This document shows, in pieces, positions 21,067-31,795 of a DNA stretch of 64,000 nucleotides. The notes below the pieces were generated by a model. The model worked only from the letters and a program-made list of their open reading frames with translations. It had not been told where the DNA came from and searched no databases. The DNA comes from Isoetes taiwanensis. Lineage: Eukaryota; Streptophyta; Lycopodiopsida; Isoetales; Isoetaceae. Both the position numbers and the translations under genes were made by a program. The number at the start of each line of letters is the position of its first letter. The stretch's first letter is position 1. Location: the NCBI GenBank assembly GCA_021234155.1, contig JAJEKV010000035.1:1242001-1306000 (forward strand), given 5' to 3'.

Positions 21067-23122
21067 CTCCCCCCACCAAACGACACTCAGGGGCTAGAAA
21101 AGGAAAAAGTGACTCTGAGGGTGGAAACCCAGCAATTTCAGAATCATCTTGGCATGTATGAGGGCGGTCACCAGAGTGATAGTTGGCAATAAGGTCTTGT
21201 TGTGCCATGAGAGCTTCAGGAGTGTTGAGACCTATTGCTGGATGAGCGTCGATAAGAAACCCTGAGGACACCATTTCTTCAAGAGCACGGTGTGCGTCAA
21301 CGGGGACAAACTGGCATTCCATGAGATGACATGTCTGAAGGCCGAAGGCAATGACGCTGGCATTCGGGTTGCAATAATAGATAGGACGCTGTCTGGCAAG
21401 AGAACTCAACAGAAGGCACCTTAAAGCAGCACAAAAACCTGCTTGGCGGTGAACAGATGGATCTGGGGAGGTGGCAGCACGCTCCAAGAAGAGATCAAGA
21501 CCAGAGACAGCATGAGTAGGTGTCTGCCAACCTCGCTCATTAGGGATGTAGATCCAATTTTCAGTGTGCTCCAAGGTAGTGCCATTCTCCCAAGTAGAGC
21601 GGCGAACAAAACGTGGATCCCATCGAAGATCTGTGGAGATCTGAGGAGGAGTCCACCTAGCGTGGCCTTCCAGGACCTTAGTCCAAAAGGGAAGACGCCA
21701 GTCGGAGGTGAGATATCTGGGGCGTGGAGGTGCACCCAAGGAAGCATACGGAGATTGAGCTGTGCCAGTTGGCGTGGGCTGCTGGGCTTGTTCCCTGAAT
21801 TCACGAATAAGGTCTGCATCAAGAGCACTGCACCACTGGTCCCAATCAGAGCCGGAGAGCATGGTCCAGACTGGAGGTGAGACCCAACCCCTGGGTATAG
21901 TCTGACTATCCAGAAAGGCACGCAGCGTGTTGTAGCCAGCCAAGTGTTGTAAGTAAATTTGGGCAAACTGAAGATCCTCAGGGTGAGCTAAATTCTTCCG
22001 CACCTGTTCGAGCGTCTCAGCTTGCCACAGAGGGAGGTGATGAGCAAGCTCAGGCATGTACTCAATGCTGAGAGTGTTGACATGAGCAGGATCCTGTAAA
22101 TACGGATTGTTCTGTAATAACAACCAGTGAGCATGAGGGTTATCTTGAAAAATGCGATGGGGCCCATCTAAGAACTTATCCTGTGTGTTAGCCAGGTAGA
22201 AATCATGAAAAACATAAGCCATAGGCTGGACAACACGGAAGATGATGAAATCGGTATCTGCACAGTGGAGCTGATCAAAGACGAACAGAGTACAGAGTAA
22301 ACCTTTGTCTTCAATGGAAAGGTCCAGCCAGATCCGGAGAAAATCCGTGCTGCTAATGGGCTCATTAAGCTTGCCTTGGGCCGAATACCACTTGAGAAGA
22401 AAAAGATGACGTCTGGCCACTACATAATCCAGATAGCTGGAAGGAGTGAAAAAGTCATGTGGAATGCGGAGAGCAAGATCAATATATGTCTCCTGTTGAC
22501 TCTGTGCGTCTTCCGCAGATTGAACGGCTTGTTGGAGTTGATGTTCCAAATCGCGGATCTGATTATCTTTGTCAGCAAGGAGACGGGACTGATCACGGAA
22601 CCTGCTGTGAGAGACCGTGGCCTGTGAAGATGAAGGCACTTGAGTGGAGTGTTGAAGCCAAAGAGTGGCTATTTCGGTATCATCAATGATCTTCTGCTTC
22701 TGAGCTTCGGTGAGTTGAGCCTGGAGAGGCGTGACCTGATTTTCTAGCGTGGAAAGTTGGACTTCGAGAGAAGTGATGCGCGCATTGCGCTCACCAAGTT
22801 CTTGGAGCTGTTTGTTGTAATTTTGAGAGAGCTCCGTGTACATGGTTTGGAGATCAACAAGGAGTTTATCCTTGTCTGTAAGGAGGTTATCCTTGTCCTT
22901 GATGGTAGCCAACAGTTCTTGAGTAGTTGACTGTAATTGAGCCTGTTGATCGGCGAGCAGGCTAGTCCGTTCTTGTTCTGCCTGGAATGATTCACGGGCC
23001 TGTAAAAGAGCCTCGTGCTTTTGTTGAAGACTATCTTCGAGTGATTGAATTTTGACGGTGGCGGCCTGAAAATCCTTGTGAAGTGCTTCCGTGGTTTCCA
23101 TGTAACCTTGAATGCCGTTCAT
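20873..23122 (-). CDS. 749-aa coiled-coil protein of unknown function in an LTR element
   Basis: This is the longest intact frame of the window besides the LINE and kinase. Residues 1-220 are predicted-looking coiled coil (heptad-like Leu/Gln/Glu runs such as LQSTTQELLATIKDKDNLL). The middle is a non-repetitive, aromatic-rich part (HDFFTPSSYLDYVVARRHLF, GWVSPPVWTMLSGSDWDQWC). The C-terminus is a basic Arg-rich tail encoded partly within the 3' LTR. The helical frame can be extended upstream of Met1 without a stop for about 35 codons (QQDVQAVTLKLQDYQETF), so it may have been part of a polyprotein. It occupies the position between integrase and the 3' LTR where Athila- or Tat-type elements carry extra ORFs. 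No env features (signal, transmembrane helix) are seen. Family unknown. Confidence 0.7.
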   Translation of the reverse strand: MNGIQGYMETTEALHKDFQAATVKIQSLEDSLQQKHEALLQARESFQAEQERTSLLADQQAQLQSTTQELLATIKDKDNLLTDKDKLLVDLQTMYTELSQNYNKQLQELGERNARITSLEVQLSTLENQVTPLQAQLTEAQKQKIIDDTEIATLWLQHSTQVPSSSQATVSHSRFRDQSRLLADKDNQIRDLEHQLQQAVQSAEDAQSQQETYIDLALRIPHDFFTPSSYLDYVVARRHLFLLKWYSAQGKLNEPISSTDFLRIWLDLSIEDKGLLCTLFVFDQLHCADTDFIIFRVVQPMAYVFHDFYLANTQDKFLDGPHRIFQDNPHAHWLLLQNNPYLQDPAHVNTLSIEYMPELAHHLPLWQAETLEQVRKNLAHPEDLQFAQIYLQHLAGYNTLRAFLDSQTIPRGWVSPPVWTMLSGSDWDQWCSALDADLIREFREQAQQPTPTGTAQSPYASLGAPPRPRYLTSDWRLPFWTKVLEGHARWTPPQISTDLRWDPRFVRRSTWENGTTLEHTENWIYIPNERGWQTPTHAVSGLDLFLERAATSPDPSVHRQAGFCAALRCLLLSSLARQRPIYYCNPNASVIAFGLQTCHLMECQFVPVDAHRALEEMVSSGFLIDAHPAIGLNTPEALMAQQDLIANYHSGDRPHTCQDDSEIAGFPPSESLFPFLAPECRLVGGVLVLYVLVQDYSCTPRTRPRTRRQIQVQVSHQKPSRRPSRRPRRRARRLRRGREQTSDGPSASA

Positions 23123-23149
23123 GAAGGTTTCCTGATAGTCTTGAAGCTT

Positions 23150-23420
23150 GAGCGTGACGGCTTGGACATCCTGTTGATATTGATAAAGGGCATGTCTGGA
23201 GGGTGGATGTGCAGGGCACGTTTGTCGATTAGGCGTGCCATGGTGTCACTACTGAAATGACCACCACCAAGCCCTTCATGGGCTTGTCGAACAATATCGG
23301 GCACCTCATGAGGGAGGACACAACGACGGAGGACCATGTCTTTGCCACGTTTATATAGATGGCCCGCAACCATGGTGTAGTCACGGACCTCACGGAGAAA
23401 CTGAGGCGGTGGGAGCAAAG
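23150..23420 (-). pseudogene. integrase H2C2 zinc-binding remnant
   Basis: The frame contains YTMVAGHLYKRGKDMVLRRC, PHEVPDIVRQAHEG and GGHFSSDTMARLI, the usual lead-in to the HHCC domain of gypsy integrases. The second half of the domain (the CxxC part) and the DDE core are missing. The sequence passes at once into the coiled-coil ORF, marking the right edge of a large pol deletion. Confidence 0.85.
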
Positions 23421-23429
23421 TTTTTCTAG

Positions 23430-24815
23430 AGAAAGCGTGGGATCTTCGGGTGGAAGAACGCCTTGATCTTGGCAAGTTCTTCTTGAAGTTCCAAAGGAAC
23501 ATGAGAGAATGGATCAGCAGGATCCAAAGGAGCAGGAGTCTGAGGTAAAGAAGTGGAAACCTCTTTGAGAAGCTCCACCTCTGCAGCAATATTAGGATAG
23601 GGCTGAGAGCGTGTGCTTGTAGATAACGATGGTACCTCTTGACGCTGCTGAGCTCTAGTTGTGGCATGAACATTTGCCAATGTGCCGCCTTCCGCAGCCT
23701 GCATGAGTTTAAAAATACTCTGTCTCACCTTGGGCATGACGTGAGGCATGAGTTTATCTAGGTCAGGCGCGAAATGAAACTTTTTGTCATCTTCATGTGG
23801 TACAGTCTCGACAACAAAAGCTGGTTGCGTGTCGTGAGAGATGGGGTCTGGCATGAAACCAAACCAACCCAATTGGACTGCTGCATCGGAGGGTTTAGTG
23901 CCTGATAGATTTCCTCTTGAGCTTGTTGATCCAGAGGATTTGAGGTAGATGCTGCTTGCTGAGGTCTCTGTTGTTGAGGTGGCCGTGGAGGCTTTCTCAA
24001 AACAGGACGTGGGCCTTGTTTACCATTGGCAACCCACAGCTGATAGGCCGTGAGGCGTAGAGACGCAGGTTGATTCGTAGCAGGAAGTTGGACCTGAACT
24101 TGGAGAAGTTGAGGGCACGCCATGGTGGTATGACCCCATTCGTGACAATGATAGCATTGAGCCTTGGAGGGATCAAAAGGAGGACGGGTGCCTTGTCCCC
24201 GTGACTGCTGAGATTGTTGCATTTGTTGATACTGTTGATTTGGTTGAGTGGGATATTGCTGAGGCTGATATGGTTGTTGTTGCTGAGGTGTGGTCTGGAC
24301 TTGAAAAACCATCTTCTGCCTGAAAGGTGTTGGATGAGAGCGGGTGCATTCTTCTGTAGCATGATTGCACATGTTGCATCTTTTGCAATGAGGAGGTCCA
24401 TTTGTGGAGTTGCATTCATTTGCCAAATGTCCCTGATATTTACAGATATGGCATCAGATATGAGAGCGTTGTGGATTTGGTTGCTGAGGCTGGACTGCAT
24501 TCTGAGGAACCATGACGGGGGGCATGAAAGGGAGTTCCGTGAGAGCAACACCTCGTGAGGAGACATTGACGGAGTGCTTGACCAATTCAATGGCCTGCTC
24601 CAAGGTCTTTGGGCGCAGGTACTCTGTCACGAGATGAATGGCAGGAGGAAGGCCCTACAGAAACTAGACAAGAATCTGGCTTTGCGTGGGGTACTTCTGG
24701 AGTTTGCTGACGAGAATGTGAAGACGGTCTGCAAAATCACGCGCAGACTCCGTGGGTTGCTGCTGAAGATCATTGAGTTATTTGAGCAGGAGTTGATCAT
24801 CATCCGTGGTGCCAT
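23430..24815 (-). pseudogene. gag C-terminal part with three zinc knuckles
   Basis: In minus-strand order this stretch has a capsid end (QQPTESARDFADRL type text at about 24740), three CX2CX4HX4C knuckles (CHICKYQGHLANEC, CKRCNMCNHATEEC, CYHCHEWGHTTMAC) and a Gln/Pro-rich linker. A frameshifted tail holds PAFVVETVPHEDDKKFHFAPDL. Three knuckles are unusual compared with the one typical of gypsy Gag. Frame breaks occur near 24450, 24640 and 23870. The protein would bind element RNA and build virus-like particles if intact. Confidence 0.8.
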
Positions 24816-24816
24816 A

Positions 24817-25367
24817 CAGGGAATAAATTACTAATCGCATATTTCTTATTAGCCAGAATGACTTTAGCTAAACTTGCTCGATATTAATCCCAAAACTTTA
24901 TGTGGTTTAGCTAAACTCTACAACCTAAAAATTTCTATGGTGTGGCCAACAGAAAATATTAAACCAAATTACTATACCTTTCTTCAATATATTCCATTTA
25001 TTTTGGTCATTTTTTTTGTGAAAACATTCTAAAATAATGCTAACTAACAAAGTCTAGGACTCAAATTAATTCATAATGCTAGAAACTAAACTACTAATCA
25101 TATATTTCATATAAACTAGGATGATATTAGCTAAACTAGCCAGAAATTCATTCTAAAAGTTTCTATGGTTTAGCTAAACAATACAAAATTTCATTCTCCT
25201 ACTTTCTAGCATTTGGCTAAAGAGCTCCAAGATTGGTGCAGTCCCGAAAAAAGTTAAGCTAAAATTATTATTTTTTTTCCTATTTTTTCCATTTACTTTA
25301 GCCATTTTTTTTTGAAAATGTGCTAAAAAATCGCCAAATAGCTAAGTTTAGCCCTTAAATTATTCCA
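24817..25367. mobile_element. 551-bp MITE inserted in gag
   Basis: The 10-bp duplication TGGTGCCATA flanks it at 24807-24816 and 25368-25377, and the gag frame joins across it (LSHYGT then DDDQLLL). Imperfect terminal inverted repeats contain GGAATAA followed by AATT. Internally it has two diverged direct repeats (about 24831-24921 and 25093-25184) with TTTAGCTAAAC. The duplication length suggests a Mutator-type MITE; hAT (8 bp) is less likely. It has no coding capacity. Confidence 0.8.
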
Positions 25368-25377
25368 TGGTGCCATA

Positions 25378-26225
25378 ATGAGAAAGGAAGGCCGTTTTCA
25401 TTTCTTGCCAACTTTGTTTCCAGTGGCTTTTGTTGGCCATGAGCCATTGGTGAGGGACTCCGCGTAGCGTTGTCGAAAAGATGTGAAACTTAAGTTGAGG
25501 TTGAGCATGACGATTGAGAATGGCCAAGGCCTCAAATTCCTCCATATGAGCTTGAGCGCTTTGATCCAGGGGTTTGCCTTTAGTGTTGTCAAAAGTAGGA
25601 TAAGTCAGCTTCAAATTATGAGTAGGAGATGAAGGCGGAACTGGTGTGTAGACTGGTGGAACATATGCAGGAGCATAACCGGATGGAACAGTCGTGGGCT
25701 GAGAGCACGGTGGTGGTGGTGGAACAGAAAAACCCGGTGGTCCAGAGAAAGGAGCATCTTCTGGGGAAGGACCATGAGATCCCTCCTCACTAGGCTTGAG
25801 ATCCGTGAGTTGATAGACAGGAAGATCATTATGAAAAGATGGAGAAGCCTGAAATGCGTGGACTTGGGGAGGGCCAAAGAAAACTTGAGGGTAGCCAGGA
25901 GGTGAAGAAGGTTGTGACGGCAGAGGGGTGTGGCCTGAAGGTATATGAATATAGGTGCTTTCTGGAGTCTGGAAATAATGAGGTGTGGGCTGAACAGGGG
26001 TATGATGTGGCGACTGAGGTTGAGAACAATGCCGACAGACAGGGGGAGACCCTGGACGCGAATGAGCACGAGGGGTAGGAGGTGCCGACTGAGCTCTTGA
26101 GCGGACACGACCTCCCTCAATGTCATAAGCATTGTGATACATATCTCGAACAGTCTTTGATGGCGCTCCAAACGAGCCGCCGTTTGGCAAAGAAGTTCCT
26201 CTGGAGTGAAAGCACGAGCAGACAT
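25378..26225 (-). pseudogene. gag N-terminal part (retrotransposon gag)
   Basis: A start MSARAFTPEELLCQTAARL at 26225 passes by a frameshift near 26150-26190 into TVRDMYHNAYDIEGGRVRSR. A long Pro-rich linker follows, then the capsid-like segment LTYPTFDNTKGKPLDQSAQ, EEFEALAILNRHAQPQLKF, LRGVPHQWL and WQEMKTAFLSHYG. This order is typical of Retrotrans_gag proteins. The frame is then cut by the 551-bp MITE. Confidence 0.8.
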
Positions 26226-26273
26226 GGTGGAAAGAAGGAAGAGAGAAAAATCAGACCCGGCAACGGCGACAGG

Positions 26274-26845
26274 GTTTGGGGTCTGGGTTCGGGAACTCCT
26301 GCAAGACAACCCTCTGTGAGGACCCTTGGATCAAACAGGAGAATCAGGGAGCTATGTCACGCGGGATTTGCAAAAGAACAAAGAAAGGGAAAACAAAAGG
26401 ACAACCGAAACACAAGTGTGTGAAGAAAACTTCTTGATATCAATCAGAATACATAAGCTCTCGCAATGAAGAGAGAAAATGATGGAGACAAGAACCAAAA
26501 ACTCATCTAAAACTCAAATGCTAGCAATACTCATATATATAGTACAATGGCCTCTGGCCCAATATAGACACTCTGTCAGATCTCGGTGCCGACTCCTGGA
26601 AGGAGGCCTGATTTGTGGGAATGCTGGCGGTGCCTCTTGAAATGCCTGGAATCACGCTGATTCTGACTGCCCGTCACTTGTCTGTTCTCTGCCTCTTCTT
26701 AGACAGCGTGCCCTTCTGCGTGGTCTTCTGCTGGGTCTTCTGCTGGGCTTTTGATGACTGGCCTGGACCTGGATTTGACGCCTTGTTCTTGACCTGGTCT
26801 GAGGTGTGCATGAATAGTCATGTACCAGGACGTACAGGACTAACA
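26274..26845 (-). repeat. 5' LTR of the gypsy element
   Basis: About 572 bp. Its inner edge reads CCCCAAAC then CCTGTCGCC on the minus strand, so the final CA is altered or overlaps the primer site. The outer edge TGTTAGTCC abuts GACCAGCCCC of the host repeat. Confidence 0.9.
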
Positions 26846-27539
26846 GACCAGCCCCTCTGTATTTGAGAGGTTATGTTGTTTTAAGATATGTTATTATGTC
26901 GCGTGGCTCGCGTGACCAGCCCCTTCTCTTATTGGAGGATTGTGATTTGTCATGGACCAGCCCCCTTGGGAGGCTTTGCCGAGCCGGCGTGATGGCTTCT
27001 ATTTTTTGAGTTAATTGCTTCTTTTTATGTTGTTTCTTTTCAGGTCATCCTATGGTGACTTGTTGAGTTACTTTTCTAACGTCTAATGCATTCTGTTTGT
27101 TTTCTTTTTTCCTAAGTTTTCAGGTGATCATGGCTATTTCTTTCTTGTTCGGCTCTCCCGTCGAGTTTGCGATGCATGGTCTGAATTGCGACCTCCATCT
27201 CGTGCTTCCTCGATTTTTTCCTCAATGATATCAACTTTGACGGCCCGGGCTTTTCTTTGAGAGCCATCGGGTGAACGTTTATCATTAGGGTTTTCCTCAA
27301 AAACTCGAAAGGGCGGGGTTTTTCATCCCGGTGATAAACTTTCGCACGTTGCCTCCTATTAGCCTTTCTTACTTTACGTCGTCTTAAGGGGCCTGGGTTG
27401 TTCCTATGGCAGGTTCCCTTTATGATTATTAGTGGGTAGTCAGATCGAATTGGTGGACTACCCTGTTTGTACACTGCTGTGATGAAAGATATGCCTATCT
27501 ACCGGTTTCCCCCCTACAGACGAGTCTCTCACCAAAATT

Positions 27540-29230
27540 TTTCTTTTTTTTTTTTTTTGGTTCTGCACTTCTATTTTTTCTCCGCCGCCTTTGTTAGGAT
27601 TGTGGCAGAGACACGTGTTTTTCTTAATATCGAGTTCCCTCGATGCAGCCGCGTATGGGAGACGCGTGGTCCGATAATGATCTTCATGATCCAAGATCGA
27701 AAAGCTGCATTTATTCTCAATCCAATATACACAATAGGATAAATGACAACGCTAGTGCTGGCACTAACTAGCTAGGCTTGTCGGACTGCAGAAACTAGGC
27801 TTTATCTTTCCGGCATGCAACAAGACTGCACTCTTTAGCAGTTTGCGAGTTGAAAAACTACAGTGACAGATCAAATCTGAGATAAAAAGGGGGGTAGTTT
27901 AGTTGTGCCTGATACGCTGAGACCAACAAAGATTGCAATACAGCAATTTGGGCAGACCAGAAAAGCTCTGTGAATAATAGTAAAGCATTGAAAGGGTGGA
28001 TTTGCAATAGGATCAGAAGGACTTTGGACGAAAAGGACCTTCTAGACAAGACCAAAAAAGCAGATTTGGGTCTTAGAAGAAGGGGCAACATGGCAATCCG
28101 CCCAAGCACAGTGAGTAAGTAAACACAGAAATGGCTATTTTAGAGATGGCTTCCTGGGCTATTGAGACAGCTGGTTCACCATGATGCAAGCACGATGATT
28201 CACCATGATTCATATGTAAGAACGATGATTCATCCCTGATTCTGTCAGATATATTAGATTGGCATCTCTTTCTCTTTCTGCACGTGGAAACTTTGTAGTG
28301 GTTCCAGATGTTGCCTGGATTTAGGAAGATTTTTATGGATCAATTTGCGTGTAACATTTACTGTGGATCTCTCTGGGTAATTCGCTAAGACTCACTAAGA
28401 CTGCAAGCAAATTTCATATAAGGTATGCCCCCTATTTCCGAATTTGTTTTCGAATCCCCTGCTTTTTCTTTGATTTCACGCAGTAGCAGCAGTTATTATC
28501 TTCATCTGCTATATTATGTTATAAGTGAGATTAATCACGGAATTAGCCCTTGAATAGACTCACCTGTATCTTTTTCTGCTATGAGTAAAAAATTCGTTGC
28601 CCTTAACGCTCTTGACTGCGCCAAAATTTGCAAACATGATAATGTTTGCCCTGAGTTTAGCCACAAAAGACTAACTATTCCACAGAAGATGCACTGGCCT
28701 CCCCACAAAAGCTCCCAGAGTCCAGACGGCTGGCCGAAATATTCTGTCCTCGTCTGGATGGGAAGATAAGACGGCCCATTTGTTGGAGGTGTAAGTAGTT
28801 GTAAAACAGTTGTAAAACGACAGCATCCCATTGCTCTTTCTGCTAAGAAATCCGATACTCTGTCCACCTCATTTGGATTGGCAAATTGTTGTTTTGTAGC
28901 AGAATGAGAGAGCATGGTATATCTAGTTGATGCATCATTCTGGTGCAGAAAGCTGCAAAGTGCAAAGGCTGGCAATTTTTTCCTGAGGCACTATGTTTTG
29001 GATTAGATTTTTGAGAAGGAAGTCAATAAAAAGCTGTTTCTGTCACATTGATATTCATCTCTGACACCTTCAAGATAAGATAGAATAGGATAGGATCACC
29101 GGAGCAGAGGGGAATTCTTCTTGAAGGGTTTTTTCTTTATTGGTTAAGAGGGTTTTTATTGTTTGCTGGTAGACAAAATTGTAGGCAATTTAGTGGCGTT
29201 AATAGATAACCAAAGAAATTTAAAATGACA
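27540..29230. other. non-coding or unrecognised stretch
   Basis: This stretch begins with a T-tract right after the 37-bp repeat. A frame of 146 codons on the minus strand at 28535-28975 (HSATKQQFANPNEVDRVSDF) has no family that I recognise. Nothing else stands out. Confidence 0.3.
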
Positions 29231-29263
29231 GTTGATGTAAATGGAGAAAAATTCGGCATGCAT

Positions 29264-29530
29264 TTATTTAATGAACCTCATGGAAACAAAATGTAGCACA
29301 CTAACATGTTTCAAAAGATGGACATCATCGGTAACTACAAGTTGGATGATGTCAATAGACAATCTTGGATCTCGATTTAATACCCTTGCAAGGATATACA
29401 TTATATGCTTGCATGGAGTGTATTGCTTCTTCATTGTTCTAGCTTGAAAATCTGCACAGGTGCATGTTGGATATTTGAAAATGTTTACCTTGCGGGTTTC
29501 GTTTGGCCTTCTAATACAAATATTCATCAT
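29264..29530 (-). pseudogene. SWIM-type zinc-finger fragment
   Basis: The minus-strand frame contains YPTCTCADFQARTMKKQYTP followed by CKHIMYILARVL. This fits the CxCx(n)CxH SWIM pattern in the context seen in plant ZSWIM2-like E3 ligases (CTCPDF then CKHILFVLLRVL). The frame then runs into RDPRLSIDIIQLVVTD, compatible with the segment after the finger. RING and other domains are not seen nearby, so it is an isolated exon or fragment. SWIM fingers also occur in MULE transposases, but the CKHI-x-LARVL wording favours the ligase-like family. Confidence 0.5.
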
Positions 29531-30722
29531 GTGAATGAGGTGTGATAACTACTGTCGAAAGCAATTTACATTCTAACTGTAGAGCTTGTTCAAGCTTGAT
29601 TTCTGCGTCCTTCCCCAATTTTGTCCTTCTATTCATGTGTTTTGTGAACCTCTCCATAACTGTCATGGGTTTATTTGCTACGATGATCATTGTGTATATT
29701 AGAAGCTGTAGCAGTGCATGAATTGATCCCTCTTAAGCATAACTTCTCTTCTCTAACATTCCTAACTCTTGCTGCTTAGACTGGCCCCATTACAAACTTG
29801 CCAAACATCAAGTCTAGTTGGATACTATGTGTGTTGCATATAATCGGGGTAGAACCAAAATTTTTGTACAATCTCCCTACCATTTGCTTTCCTTGCCCCT
29901 GTAAAAGATGGTGTTGCAGTTGGTTATAATGTTATTGATATATAATAGAAATTACATTTCTTACCATTCGGCTCTAATCCTTGATATATCCATTCTAATG
30001 CTAGCTTGAGTATAAGCCCGCTTATCTGGACGTGACTTCCTAATCCCATGTCTCTATTGTACTCAGAATCGCCTAAGAATTGTTTGTTTGTTTCCTTCAA
30101 AACTTGGATCTTGTGACGGATTCCTGTATGCAATACAGCTAAATCAAACTAAAGAACTTACATTGCTAATAGGAGGAGTGCCTAATCTTCGATTCAATGA
30201 AGGTCAATCTAGGGTTTGTGCCAACAAAGTTATGTTCTCTATGTGCTTCGCACTTTGTAATATAGCTTCTGCAGATCATGTAGACAAGAAAGATCAATAG
30301 AAAACTTGAAGCTAGCAAGTCAGTTTAAAAAAAAAAAATGAAGCATGCCATGCTTGAACGTTGTTAACAGAATTTTATCATAAAAGCAGAATATTGGTCG
30401 TAGCTTTGAATGCCGCTCTATCATAATCGTAAACAGCATGCTCCTTTAGTGTAGCATTAGAGCTAACCAAACACATTAGTGCAATATATGTGGAAAAATA
30501 TGTGGGGTCAAAATATGATATGTGAACCTTAGTCACATATGGGAACACCATGCACCATAACAACAAAACTTTGGACGTCCCTACTTTATGGGTTTTTCTA
30601 CTTATTTATGCACACCACTTTAGAGGAGTTTAAAGTATGGGTATGCAAAAATATGATATAAAATATGATATATAAACTATGGGATTTGTTTGCTATCTAG
30701 GCCTACAGCATGATAAGGAGTA

Positions 30723-30867
30723 GATAACGCCCTGGGCCGAGGGTGTTACTGAAAAAAAAATTTGAGGGCCATCAAAATGGCGAGGGTGTGCGCGTAGCGC
30801 ACGCCCGAGCTATTTTGATGGCCCGAAAATTTTTTTTGAAGTAACACCCGAGGGCCAGGGCGTTATC
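30723..30867. repeat. 145-bp foldback palindrome
   Basis: GATAACGCCC at the start and GGGCGTTATC at the end are the tips of arms about 70 bp long. The arms include GAGGGTGTTAC, a run of A or T, and GGGCCATCAAAAT, and meet at GTGCGCGTAGCGCAC. The transcript would form one long hairpin. Confidence 0.88.
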
Positions 30868-30870
30868 GCC

Positions 30871-31052
30871 CTTAACACACTGCCACGAGAGTTTTGGGCC
30901 ATCCGATCATTATCAAAATTGATCTAGATCCGTTCATTTCATAACATCCTAGGGTGTTATGGAGTAGCAGTGTGTTATAGCTCCAGTAACACACTGATCA
31001 AGATTGATCTGAACCGTTGGATCACTATAAACTTGAGGGGCAGTGTGTTAAG
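30871..31052. mobile_element. MITE-like unit with 14-bp terminal inverted repeats
   Basis: CTTAACACACTGCC at 30871-30884 and GGCAGTGTGTTAAG at 31039-31052 are perfect inverted repeats. The interior holds GATCTAGATCCG and GAACCGTTGGATC, typical of small plant DNA elements. No target duplication could be seen, so the superfamily is open. Confidence 0.65.
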
Positions 31053-31241
31053 GACGTGATAATAAAGATAAAAGACAAGAAACGAAAGATAGATAAGGAC
31101 GAAAAAGATAGATAAGGACGTTTGAGAAAGAAAAAGACGAAACGAAAGATATTGAAACAAAAAGAAATCAAACATTTTATTTTGAGACATGCTTGAAACA
31201 AAACAGGACTGCGCGAAACTCTCTGAAACTCTCTGAAACTC

Positions 31242-31756
31242 CAGGCGGCGGCTTTTTGTAAGTTCTTGTTTGTTTTTGTTTGTGGCTTTCTTGTTTTTGT
31301 GAGTTCTGGTTCTTGATCCAAAACACCCAAGGCGGCGCCGCCCCCCTGCTTTTGCCTCAACCATAGCCGAAAGTATGACCATAGCGAGATTTTTTTGCCG
31401 TGTTTAAGCTCTGTTTTGCTCTGTTTTAAGCCCTGTTTCTGCATTTTGAATACTGTTGTTTTGGAATCCAGGCGGCGCCGCCCTCCATCCTATGTGGCCT
31501 TTGCATTTCTATGCATTTTTTTTTCCAGCTTTACATTTAACACATTACACATTTTCTGTGCACAACACTTTACACATTTTGAGAAGCATGAGCTTCTGAC
31601 TCTCACAGCTCTGCATTTCAGTCTCTATTAAACTGGAGTACTCCATCCAAAGAAAGAGTGCTGGATTACCTGTCCATGGATTATGATAATTATTGAGAAC
31701 TGTCAAACTGTTATTGGAAATGCTTTGCTTTGTAAACCCAGGCGGCGCCGCCCCCC
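31242..31756. repeat. four copies of a GGCGGCGCCGCC palindrome
   Basis: CCAGGCGGCGGC, AAGGCGGCGCCGCCC, CCAGGCGGCGCCGCCC and again CCAGGCGGCGCCGCCC lie near 31243, 31330, 31469 and 31739 in otherwise AT-rich DNA. Intervening sequence is not repeated. Confidence 0.75.
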
Positions 31757-31795
31757 ACCGTTGAGACATATGTAATGAACGTTTGCTTCATATTA

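Larger units (their letters stand above)
20498..26845 (-). mobile_element. Ty3/gypsy LTR retrotransposon, internally deleted, with extra ORF
   Basis: The two LTRs (about 570 bp, about 96% identical by eye) start TGTTAGTCC and end CCCCAAACA on the minus strand. Next to the 5' LTR (higher coordinate) lies TGTCGCCGTTGCCGGG, like the primer-binding site region of plant gypsy elements. Next to the 3' LTR lies a polypurine tract, GGTGGGGGGAG, at about 21067-21077. Flanks AACCA and GACCA form a 5-bp duplication with one mismatch. Gag with three zinc knuckles and an integrase H2C2 remnant remain; protease, reverse transcriptase and RNase H are gone. The element also carries a MITE and a 749-codon ORF. 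It cannot be autonomous. Confidence 0.9.
20200..27537 (+). repeat. structured repeat family, copy D, split by an LTR element
   Basis: This copy starts after the segment beginning CCGGTTTCCCCCCTACAG at 20200. It has GATTCGACACCATCGGATCG-like 5' sequence, a TATATATATG box near 20290, GACCAGC hairpin units, the nested stem-loop at 27278-27339 and an end GCCTATCT at about 27497. The same 37-bp CCGGTTTCC segment recurs right after the end (27500-27537). The LTR element at 20498-26845 sits in one of the hairpin units. Removing it leaves a unit of about 980 bp. It is non-coding as far as I can see. Confidence 0.6.

Noticed and set aside
21421-21966. 181-codon frame opposite or offset to the coiled-coil ORF
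   Set aside because: A shadow frame of the 749-codon ORF.
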